From the NCBI RefSeq assembly GCF_004361815.1, contig NZ_SNWA01000001.1, positions 1,922,001 through 1,986,000 on the forward strand: 64,000 bases of DNA. The letters run 5' to 3'. Under the pieces are notes generated by a model, which was not told the origin of the DNA, searched no databases, and saw only the letters and a list, made by a program, of their open reading frames with translations. The position numbers and the translations under genes were made by a program. Source of the DNA: Paraburkholderia sp. BL10I2N1. GTDB lineage: Bacteria > Pseudomonadota > Gammaproteobacteria > Burkholderiales > Burkholderiaceae. Positions 57,636 to 64,000 of the stretch are shown here, one piece after another (positions within the stretch are counted from its first letter, which is position 1; every line of letters begins with the position of its first letter).

Positions 57636-59135
57636 ATGACAGCAAAAATCCTCTCCCGCAGTGCAGTTGCCGTGGCCGTTGCCGTCGCATTGTCGGCGGG
57701 CTACATAGCGGGACATCGCAACGTTCCGACGCCCGAAATCATCACACCGGTGCAAGCGGCGATGATGCCGGCCGAAGCCGCCGCGAAGACCGGGATTCCC
57801 GATTTCTCCGGCCTCGTCGAAACGTACGGCCCGGCCGTGGTCAACATCAGCGCGAAGCACGTCGTCAAACAGACTGCGCAACGCAGCGGTAACGGCGCGC
57901 AGTTGCCGATGGATCCAAGCGATCCGCTCTATCAGTTCTACCGTCACTTCTTCGGCGGTATCCCCGGTCAGGGTGGTCCCGGCGCGGGCGGCGACGATCA
58001 GCCGGACACACCGAGTGCGAGCCTCGGTTCCGGGTTCATCATCAGCGGCGACGGCTACATTCTGACCAACGCGCACGTCGTCGACGGCGCTAACGTCGTC
58101 ACCGTCAAGCTGACCGACAAACGTGAGTTCAAGGCGAAGGTCGTCGGGGCGGACAAACAGTCCGACGTCGCCGTACTGAAAATCGAAGCGGGCAACCTGC
58201 CAACCGTAAAGATCGGCGATCCGCGTCAGAGCAAGGTCGGCCAATGGGTCGTCGCAATCGGCTCGCCGTATGGTTTCGACAATACGGTGACCTCGGGCAT
58301 CATCAGCGCGAAGTCGCGTTCGCTGCCGAATGAAAACTACACGCCGTTCATCCAGACTGACGTGCCGGTGAACCCGGGAAATTCTGGCGGTCCGTTGTTT
58401 AACCTGCAGGGCGAAGTGATCGGCATCAACTCGATGATCTATTCGCAGACGGGTGGTTTCCAAGGCCTTTCGTTCGCCATCCCGATCAGCGAGGCAATGA
58501 AGGTCAAGGACGACCTCGTCGCGACGGGTCACGTCAGCCGTGGACGTCTCGGTGTTGCCGTGCAGTCGGTGAACCAGTCGCTTGCCAACTCGTTCGGTAT
58601 GAAGACGCCGCAAGGCGCACTGGTGAGTTCGGTCGATTCCAGCGGACCGGCCGCGAAGGCCGGATTGCAACCGGGCGACGTGATCCTGTCGGTGAACGGC
58701 ACGCCGGTGGCCGACTCGTCGGATCTGCCGTCCCAGGTGGCCAGCCTGAAGCCGGGCACGTCGGCCGACGTCCAGGTCTGGCGTGACAAGGCGACCAAGA
58801 CTCTGAAGGTGACGATCGGTGCGCTGTCGGATGCGAAGGTCGCATCAAAAGATACGCCGGCCGAGGAACAGGGTCGCCTGGGGGTTGCGGTTCGGCCGCT
58901 GACACCTGAGGAAAAGAGCAGTGCGTCCCTGTCGCACGGGTTGCTGGTTCAGCAGGCGGGTGGTCCGGCGGCGAGCGCTGGCATTCAGCCGGGCGATGTG
59001 ATCCTCGCCGTCAACGGCCGTCCGGTGACGAGTATCGACCAACTGAAGCAGATGGTTGCCAAGGCGGGCGATAGCATTGCGCTCCTGATCCAGCGCGACG
59101 ATGCGCAGATTTTTGTGCCGGTCGACCTCGGTTGA
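57636..59135 (+). CDS. DegP/MucD-type periplasmic serine protease
   Basis: A 499-aa Do-family protease/chaperone. An N-terminal signal or anchor (AVAVAVAVALSAGYIAGH) precedes the trypsin-like domain with His (ILTNAHVVDGAN), Asp (QSDVAVLKIE) and Ser (NPGNSGGPLFNL), then two PDZ domains (about 290-380 and 400-490). AGGAG precedes the ATG. Likely degrades misfolded envelope proteins and is probably controlled by the adjacent two-component system. Confidence 0.94.
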   Translation: MTAKILSRSAVAVAVAVALSAGYIAGHRNVPTPEIITPVQAAMMPAEAAAKTGIPDFSGLVETYGPAVVNISAKHVVKQTAQRSGNGAQLPMDPSDPLYQFYRHFFGGIPGQGGPGAGGDDQPDTPSASLGSGFIISGDGYILTNAHVVDGANVVTVKLTDKREFKAKVVGADKQSDVAVLKIEAGNLPTVKIGDPRQSKVGQWVVAIGSPYGFDNTVTSGIISAKSRSLPNENYTPFIQTDVPVNPGNSGGPLFNLQGEVIGINSMIYSQTGGFQGLSFAIPISEAMKVKDDLVATGHVSRGRLGVAVQSVNQSLANSFGMKTPQGALVSSVDSSGPAAKAGLQPGDVILSVNGTPVADSSDLPSQVASLKPGTSADVQVWRDKATKTLKVTIGALSDAKVASKDTPAEEQGRLGVAVRPLTPEEKSSASLSHGLLVQQAGGPAASAGIQPGDVILAVNGRPVTSIDQLKQMVAKAGDSIALLIQRDDAQIFVPVDLG

Positions 59136-59150
59136 TGTAAAAAGTACAGG

Positions 59151-59175
59151 GTGGCGCCGGTTAGCCCGGCGCCAC
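59151..59175 (+). repeat. Perfect 10-bp inverted repeat after the protease gene
   Basis: GTGGCGCCGG-TTAGC-CCGGCGCCAC lies 16 bases after the protease stop. The T-run that would make a standard terminator is missing, so it may be a 3'-end stabiliser or a weak terminator. Confidence 0.5.
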
Positions 59176-59281
59176 GGATTGCACCGATTGAGGCTGTGCC
59201 TGTCTCGACGCTGGGGCAAGCCGACAGGCACGGAGCTTGCGGCCTCTCGTTTTCTGCACGAACCATAACAGGAACGATGCC

Positions 59282-59779
59282 ATGAAGACAGAAGGTACAC
59301 AGGGAAGAATCCTGACGGTGGCCGTGGCTGCGGCGCTGGCACTCGGTCTCGCGGGCGGCGCGTATGCGCAGCAGGCGAGCGACACCACGGGCGGCACCAC
59401 GACCGACAACACGAGCGCGGGTAATACCAACGGCGGCGGCATGCCACAGGTTCAGCAGCAAGGCGACGTGTCGTTCGTCTCGGGCGGCGTCGGGCTCGAT
59501 GAGTCGAGAGCCTTACAGGCCGCACAGAGCCAGTGGCCACTGTCGCTGCGCTTCACCGGCCCGGCTTCCAACTTTCTAGCGAACGTTCATGTCCGGATTG
59601 TCGACGCGCAAGGCGGCGACGTGCTGACCGCAACGTCGCGCGGCCCGTTCATGCTGGTGCGGCTGCGGCCTGGCCGCTATTCGGTCCATGCGGCGTACGA
59701 AGATCGCGAGCAGACCAGGACGGTCAGCGTGCCGCCCACGGGCACGGCCCGGGCGTCCTTCTACTGGAATACCCAGTGA
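59282..59779 (+). CDS. Secreted protein with carboxypeptidase-regulatory-like fold
   Basis: A 165-aa protein with a signal peptide (ILTVAVAAALALGLAGGAYA). A Thr/Asn/Gly-rich linker is followed by a beta-sandwich-like part (NVHVRIVDAQGGDVLTATSR, GPFMLVRLRPGRYSVHAAY) that resembles carboxypeptidase-regulatory-like domains. AGGAA precedes the ATG. No catalytic residues. Function unknown; common in Burkholderia. Confidence 0.75.
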   Translation: MKTEGTQGRILTVAVAAALALGLAGGAYAQQASDTTGGTTTDNTSAGNTNGGGMPQVQQQGDVSFVSGGVGLDESRALQAAQSQWPLSLRFTGPASNFLANVHVRIVDAQGGDVLTATSRGPFMLVRLRPGRYSVHAAYEDREQTRTVSVPPTGTARASFYWNTQ

Positions 59780-59832
59780 TACCCTGGTTAGCGCAGGGAG
59801 GCCGCACATTCGGCCGGAGTTTCGCCGATAAT

Positions 59833-59862
59833 AAAGCCACGGGCAAGCCCCGTGGCTTTTTT
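59833..59862 (+). terminator. Rho-independent terminator
   Basis: Stem AAAGCCACGGG / CCCGTGGCTTT with a short loop, followed by T residues ending in C. It ends the 59282-59779 gene. Confidence 0.85.
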
Positions 59863-59962
59863 CATGGAGCCGCGCCGCTTGCCGGAAAGCGCACGCGCGG
59901 CGCGACAGCGGGGTTGGAGCCTGGGCTGCCGCGCGGTTCCCAACCGCACCACGGAGCTGGAC

Positions 59963-60439
59963 ATGACGGCCAACGCCCCGGCAGGCAACGGAAGTCCCGA
60001 CGAGGACGAAGCCCCTGACGGGCGGGGTGCGGTGCGCTCGTCCGCTCCGGGACAACCCTCAGCCGATGCCGCAGCGCATGGCGCGGCGGGCGGCGGTCAT
60101 CGTGTCGAGGTTGCCGCCAACCGTCATCGCGTGCGTGTGATTCATCTGGGCGTCACCGTGGCCGACACCCAAGCCGCGCTGACCTTATCCGAAACTGGCC
60201 TTCCCGACGTGTTCTATTTCCCGCGTGCCGACGTCAACATGGCGCGGCTCGAGCGTTCTGCGCATACCTCCCGATGTCCGTTCAAAGGGGAGGCGTCCTA
60301 CTATCACCTGTTGACCGAAGAAGGCGTCGTCGAAAACGCCGTCTGGACTTACGAGACACCGCTCGACTCCGTCAAGCAGATCAAGGGCTATCTGGCGTTT
60401 TACGTGTCGCGCGTCGACCGCATCGATCAGACTTCTTGA
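59963..60439 (+). CDS. DUF427 protein
   Basis: A 158-aa protein. After a Gly/Pro/Ala-rich N-terminal 50 residues, the DUF427 domain shows VADTQAALTLSETGLPDVFY, FPRADVNMARLERSAHTSRC, FKGEASYYHLL and VWTYETPLDSVKQIKGYLAF. Function unknown in general. GGAG lies six bases before the ATG at 59963. Confidence 0.85.
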   Translation: MTANAPAGNGSPDEDEAPDGRGAVRSSAPGQPSADAAAHGAAGGGHRVEVAANRHRVRVIHLGVTVADTQAALTLSETGLPDVFYFPRADVNMARLERSAHTSRCPFKGEASYYHLLTEEGVVENAVWTYETPLDSVKQIKGYLAFYVSRVDRIDQTS

Positions 60440-60473
60440 TCCCGCGGGCCGCGTGTTTATCGGGGAGGCCGTC

Positions 60474-61217
60474 ATGGAACTAAACAACGCTTTGCGGATT
60501 CCGCTTGAACCCTCGGCCGTATGGGACGCCCTGCAGGATCTTGCGCTTTTGCGCGCGAGCCTCGACAACTGCGAGTCGTTCACCCGGCTGGCGCACGGCG
60601 AATATGCGTTGACGATGACCGTGCCGCTCGGGCCCCTGCGTGCGCATTACGACGTGCGCGCCCATGTCGTGAGCCCGGACGACGTGCAGTCCGAGACCAT
60701 GCACCGCATGCTCAACTTCAAGGCCCGGGCGGAAGGTGTCGGGGCGTTGCGCGGACAGATGGAAGTGCGCCTGCGTGCGGACGATCAGGGGAGCGGCCCA
60801 ACCAGGCACGCGCACACGCGGATCGACTATTCAGTATGGGCCACGCTGACCGGCCCCCTGACCCAGCTGCCCGCACGTCAGATCGAAAACGCGCTGCATG
60901 AACTGGCGGACACTTTTTTCACCGAATTCTGCGCGGTTGTGCAGGCGAAGCACGGTCGCGGACCGAATCGCGTGCATGGCACGCCGAACCGGCGCCAGCA
61001 TGTATTCTTGCGGCCGGTCAATCTCAGTGCGATGGCGCGCCGGGTGCGGCCGCACGATCATGGCGCGCTGACCGGCCGGGCGGCCAGCTCCCTGCTGAGT
61101 GCGCGCGCGTCGCATCACGAGCATGACCCGCATGCCGTGCCGAACTGGGCATGGGCGGGAATGATCTTCTTCGTCGCGATACTGCTTTATCTGGCGCGCT
61201 GGTTCAGCCAGGGCTGA
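60474..61217 (+). CDS. CoxG-like SRPBCC protein with C-terminal membrane anchor
   Basis: A 247-aa protein. The N-terminal 150 residues follow the CoxG/SRPBCC lipid- or ligand-binding fold (LNNALRIPLEPSAVWDALQD, LRASLDNCESF, YALTMTVPLGPLRAHYDVRA, TRIDYSVWATLTGPLTQLPA). A C-terminal helix WAWAGMIFFVAILLYLARWF anchors it. CoxG proteins help position CO dehydrogenase at the membrane, but no cox genes are present here. GGGGAGG precedes the ATG. Confidence 0.85.
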   Translation: MELNNALRIPLEPSAVWDALQDLALLRASLDNCESFTRLAHGEYALTMTVPLGPLRAHYDVRAHVVSPDDVQSETMHRMLNFKARAEGVGALRGQMEVRLRADDQGSGPTRHAHTRIDYSVWATLTGPLTQLPARQIENALHELADTFFTEFCAVVQAKHGRGPNRVHGTPNRRQHVFLRPVNLSAMARRVRPHDHGALTGRAASSLLSARASHHEHDPHAVPNWAWAGMIFFVAILLYLARWFSQG

Positions 61218-61227
61218 AAGGCCGGGC

Positions 61228-61250
61228 GCGGCGGCTTCCCCGGCCGCCGC
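61228..61250. repeat. GC-rich hairpin between convergent genes
   Basis: GCGGCGGC-TTCCCCG-GCCGCCGC, an 8-bp perfect stem between the CoxG-like and GlxA-type genes. No T-run, so termination is uncertain. Confidence 0.4.
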
Positions 61251-61301
61251 GTTGAGTGCCGCCGATATTTCCCGACCGCTTTTCCTTCATCGCGCCGCTC
61301 G

Positions 61302-62345
61302 TCACGCGCCGTGAAACTCACGTCTGTAAGCTGACGGCGACGTTCTGAACGCCTCGGCGAAATGCTGACGTAGCGACGCCGTCGAGCCGAAGCCTGCGAT
61401 GCCGGCGATCGCATCCACCGATTGATCCGTAGTCTCGAGCAGTTGCTGCGCGCGCGCAAGGCGCTGCGCGAGTAGCCACGCGCCGACGGTCGTGCCGGTC
61501 GACTGCCGGAAGCGGCGCGTGAGGGTGCGCCGGCTCATCAGGGCGCGCCCGGCGAGCGAGTCGAGTGTGTGCGGCTCGTTGAGGTTGCTGCATACCCAGT
61601 CGAGCAGTCCGGCCAGGCGGTCGCCGTGCACATTCGCCGGCACCGGCTGCTGGATGTACTGCGCTTGACTGCCCTGGCGATGCGGCGGTACGACCAGCCG
61701 GCGCGCCACATAGCTCGCGGTCTGCGCACCGCACCGCTTGCGCAGTACGTGCAGGCAGCAGTCGAGACCGGCAGCCGTGCCGGCCGAGGTCAGCACCTCG
61801 CCGTCGTCGACATACAGCACATTGGGATTGAGCTTCACCTTCGGATAACGGCTCGCGAAGTCTTCTGCCCAAGCCCAGTGGGTGGTAGCCGGACGGCCAT
61901 CGAGCAAACCTGCCGCCGCCAGCACGTACGCGCCCAGGCACAGCCCGACCAGTTGCGTGCCACGCGCGTGCGCTGCGCGCAATGCGTCGAGCAATGCAGC
62001 GGGCGGAGGCTCGTTCGGGTCGCGCCAGCTCGGCACGATGATCGTGTCGGCGTCGGCGAGTGCGTCGAGACCATGCGGGGCAGAGATCGAAAAGCCCGCG
62101 GTAGTCGACAGCGTCCCCGGCTCGGTCGCGCAGACGCGAAAGTCAAACGCTGGCACGCCGCCGTCGCCACGGTCTTCGCCGAACACGACGCAGGGCACGG
62201 AAAGATGGAACGGACTGATGCGGTCGAAGGCGACGACGGCGATGACGGGCCTCGTATCGACATCGGCAACGCCCGCACGAGGAAGCTGGGACGGCCGTGG
62301 TCGAGCGCCACGATGGGAAGCAGAACCGGAAACCGGGGTGGGCAT
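61302..62345 (-). CDS. GlxA-type regulator (DJ-1/PfpI domain plus AraC HTH)
   Basis: A 347-aa transcription factor. The N-terminal PfpI-like domain (IAVVAFDRISPFHLSVPCVV; Cys-containing elbow VGLCLGAYVLAAAGLLDG) is followed by an AraC-type DNA-binding domain with two HTHs (LMSRRTLTRRFRQSTG and IAGFGSTASLRQHFAEAF). AGGGAG precedes the ATG at 62345. It is divergent from the isochorismatase gene across a perfect inverted repeat and probably controls it. Confidence 0.9.
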   Translation of the reverse strand: MPTPVSGSASHRGARPRPSQLPRAGVADVDTRPVIAVVAFDRISPFHLSVPCVVFGEDRGDGGVPAFDFRVCATEPGTLSTTAGFSISAPHGLDALADADTIIVPSWRDPNEPPPAALLDALRAAHARGTQLVGLCLGAYVLAAAGLLDGRPATTHWAWAEDFASRYPKVKLNPNVLYVDDGEVLTSAGTAAGLDCCLHVLRKRCGAQTASYVARRLVVPPHRQGSQAQYIQQPVPANVHGDRLAGLLDWVCSNLNEPHTLDSLAGRALMSRRTLTRRFRQSTGTTVGAWLLAQRLARAQQLLETTDQSVDAIAGIAGFGSTASLRQHFAEAFRTSPSAYRREFHGA

Positions 62346-62391
62346 CGCAGGCTCCCTGATGTGAAGTAGCAGGCAGGAAGAACCGGCCGCG

Positions 62392-62438
62392 GACAATTTT
62401 CGAAAAGTACCATTGGCCCGATTCTATCGAAAATTGTC
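62392..62438. promoter_or_regulatory. Perfect 12-bp inverted repeat, likely operator
   Basis: GACAATTTTCGA at 62392-62403 is matched by TCGAAAATTGTC at 62427-62438, with a 23-base spacer (35 bases centre to centre, close to three or four helical turns). Placed between the divergent GlxA-type regulator and isochorismatase genes. Confidence 0.75.
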
Positions 62439-62556
62439 ATTCGGGTCACTGTCGGTCTCACTGCAGAAAGCGAAGAATGCGCTCATCGCTGCTGCACGGG
62501 AAAGGACCGAACGACCGGTGCGTGGCGAGCCCTTGAACCAGAGAAGGAGTTTCGCC

Positions 62557-63189
62557 ATGACTACGCCCCGCCGCGCCCTGATCGTCATCGATGTGCAGAA
62601 CGAATACGTCACCGGCGACCTGCCGATCGAATATCCGCCGGTGCAGGTTTCACTCGCGAACATCGGCCGGGCGATGGACGCTGCGCGCGCAGCATCAGTG
62701 CCGGTCGTCGTCGTGCAGAATCTGGCTCCGGCTACTTCGCCGCTCTTCGCGCGCGGCACGGAAGGCGCGGAATTGCATCCGGCCGTCGCGTCGCGCGAGC
62801 GCGACCATCTCGTGACGAAAACGTTGCCGAGCGCTTTCCCGGAAACGGACCTCGCCGCCTGGCTCGCGCTGCATCAGGTCGACACGCTGACGGTCGTCGG
62901 CTACATGACCCACAACTGCGATGCGTCGACGATCAACCATGCGGTGCATTCGGGACTGACGGTCGAATTTCTGCACGACGCGACAGGGTCGGTGCCGTAC
63001 GAAAACAGCGCGGGCTTCGCGAGCGCGGAGGACATCCATCGCGTGTTCAGCGTCGTGCTGCAATCGCGCTTTGCTGCGGTCGCCAGCACGGATCATTGGA
63101 TCGAGGCCCTTGCAGCGGGCCAGCCGCTGGAGCGCGGCAACATCTACACGTCGAACCAGACCGCGCGCGCAACGCGAAGAGCGGCCTGA
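62557..63189 (+). CDS. Isochorismatase-family cysteine hydrolase
   Basis: A 210-aa hydrolase. The triad is visible as Asp (LIVIDVQNEYVTG), Lys (LVTKTLPSAF) and Cys (VVGYMTHNCDASTINHA). AAGGAG precedes the ATG. Family members hydrolyse amides such as nicotinamide, N-carbamoyl compounds or ureas; the substrate here is unknown. Regulation by the divergent GlxA-type protein is inferred. Confidence 0.9.
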   Translation: MTTPRRALIVIDVQNEYVTGDLPIEYPPVQVSLANIGRAMDAARAASVPVVVVQNLAPATSPLFARGTEGAELHPAVASRERDHLVTKTLPSAFPETDLAAWLALHQVDTLTVVGYMTHNCDASTINHAVHSGLTVEFLHDATGSVPYENSAGFASAEDIHRVFSVVLQSRFAAVASTDHWIEALAAGQPLERGNIYTSNQTARATRRAA

Positions 63190-63288
63190 GACGGGACGCG
63201 CCGCCTAGGCGACGCGCGATGATGCAAAGAAGGCAGAAACCGGAAGGTTTCCGCCTTGTTTGTCAGCACAGAGGACTAACCCGCCGGA

Positions 63289-63930
63289 TCAGTGGGGCGC
63301 TGAACGCAAGGCGGGACTCAGGCGCAGCATGTCGAATATGCCTTTGACCATCTGCTCGGCGTGTTTCTCGAAGTCGAGCGCGCCAGGCAGGAACAGCATG
63401 TCGCGCAGAGCGCCGCCGACGAACGCATGCAGCATCGACGTCGCCCGTGCGGTATCGAGATCCGCCGGCAACTGGCCTTTCGAGATCGCGTTGCGCAGGC
63501 CGCCCTCGATACTCCTCAGCGCGTCGCGCATGCTGTTCTGATTGCGCGCCATGACCGGGCCCATCTCCTCAACGAATTCACACTTCAGAAAGAGGATATC
63601 GAACACGCGCCGACGGCGCGGATCGTTCGCGGTATCGCGCAGACAAACCGTGCAGATCTCCATCAGGCGCGCGAGCGGATCCGCCTCCCCGGGATCGAGC
63701 GAGGCCGCCTTGAGTTCGTCGAGCGGGAGCAGCACGCGATCGAACATCGCGGTGAAGAGTTCGCCCTTGTTGGCGAAATGCCAGTAAATCGCCCCGCGGG
63801 TCACGCCCGCTGCCTGGGCGATGTCGGCCAGCGACGTGCGCGATACACCCTTCTCGAAAAACACCCGCTCCGCGGCATCGAGGATGCCGTTGCGTGTCTC
63901 CAACGCCTCTTCCTTCGTTCGTCGGACCAT
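63289..63930 (-). CDS. TetR-family repressor, AcrR/TtgR-like
   Basis: A 213-aa regulator. The N-terminal HTH (TRNGILDAAERVFFEKGVSR, LADIAQAAGVTRGAIYWHFA, NKGELFTAMFD) is close to AcrR/TtgR repressors of RND efflux pumps. The C-terminal ligand-binding domain is helical. The regulated genes would lie beyond 64000; GGGT-TG-ACCC at 63955-63964, upstream of its start, is a possible half of an operator. Confidence 0.9.
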   Translation of the reverse strand: MVRRTKEEALETRNGILDAAERVFFEKGVSRTSLADIAQAAGVTRGAIYWHFANKGELFTAMFDRVLLPLDELKAASLDPGEADPLARLMEICTVCLRDTANDPRRRRVFDILFLKCEFVEEMGPVMARNQNSMRDALRSIEGGLRNAISKGQLPADLDTARATSMLHAFVGGALRDMLFLPGALDFEKHAEQMVKGIFDMLRLSPALRSAPH

Positions 63931-64000
63931 ATCTGTATGATCTACTCTCGCTACGGGTTGACCCTGAGCTTATTAAACGCGCCAGGTAACAATCCGTTCA

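Overview
The window is a high-GC betaproteobacterial chromosome segment. The best fit is the Burkholderia/Paraburkholderia/Caballeronia group. The basis is protein style and gene order: a TctDE-like two-component pair beside recA-recX, then a DUF2889 gene, sucCD, a TerC protein, a type IV pilin and a PglL oligosaccharyltransferase, with pgk-pyk-fba-purC-purE-purK-sua5 further on. No replication origin, rRNA operon, CRISPR array or prophage is visible. One tRNA (Met, CAT) and one complete IS630-family element are present.

Layout. 1-3.6 kb: aerobic glycerol-3-phosphate dehydrogenase with a GlpR-type operator, two small genes and the GlpR repressor. 3.6-4.7 kb: a scar in which the tail of a gamma-glutamyltransferase gene is joined to an internally deleted, frameshifted MFS transporter. 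4.9-8.8 kb: a di-iron ferritin-like protein, a PNPOx-like protein, an RhlE-type RNA helicase and a hemolysin III-type membrane protein. 8.9-12.6 kb: two c-type cytochromes with no dehydrogenase beside them, divergent from copC-copD. 12.7-15.7 kb: a small membrane protein, a short reading frame split by an amber codon, and a galactonate dehydratase with a GntR/FadR regulator that appears to lack a standard start codon. 16.3-17.5 kb: IS630 element with clear inverted repeats and TA flanks. 17.6-20.7 kb: a porin with a hairpin-rich leader, a 1.8-kb gene-poor and partly AT-rich stretch, and tRNA-Met. 20.8-25 kb: an MHS-type transporter and a TctDE-like two-component system.

25-34 kb is core: recA with an SOS box, recX, sucCD, TerC, pilin and PglL. 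34-37 kb: a methyltransferase, then a two-gene cassette of unrecognised helical proteins (the main accessory candidate), then moaC. 37-45 kb: a BepA-like protease, a YheT-like hydrolase, waaF, a zinc-finger protein, ilvE and azlCD. 45-53.4 kb: glycolysis and purine genes. 53.6-59.8 kb: PBP4, a PmrA/QseB-like two-component system and an HtrA/MucD protease whose promoter carries a PmrA-box-like repeat. 60-64 kb: a DUF427 protein, a CoxG-like protein, a GlxA-type regulator divergent from an isochorismatase across a perfect 12-bp inverted repeat, and a TetR regulator.

Most of the window is ordinary chromosome. The least explained items are the 35-36.4 kb cassette, the amber-split small frame at 12.7-12.9 kb, the open repeat-bearing spacer fused in frame to pyruvate kinase, the ATT-start regulator, and the tRNA-adjacent gene-poor region. 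Positions and motifs were read by eye. No database search was possible.
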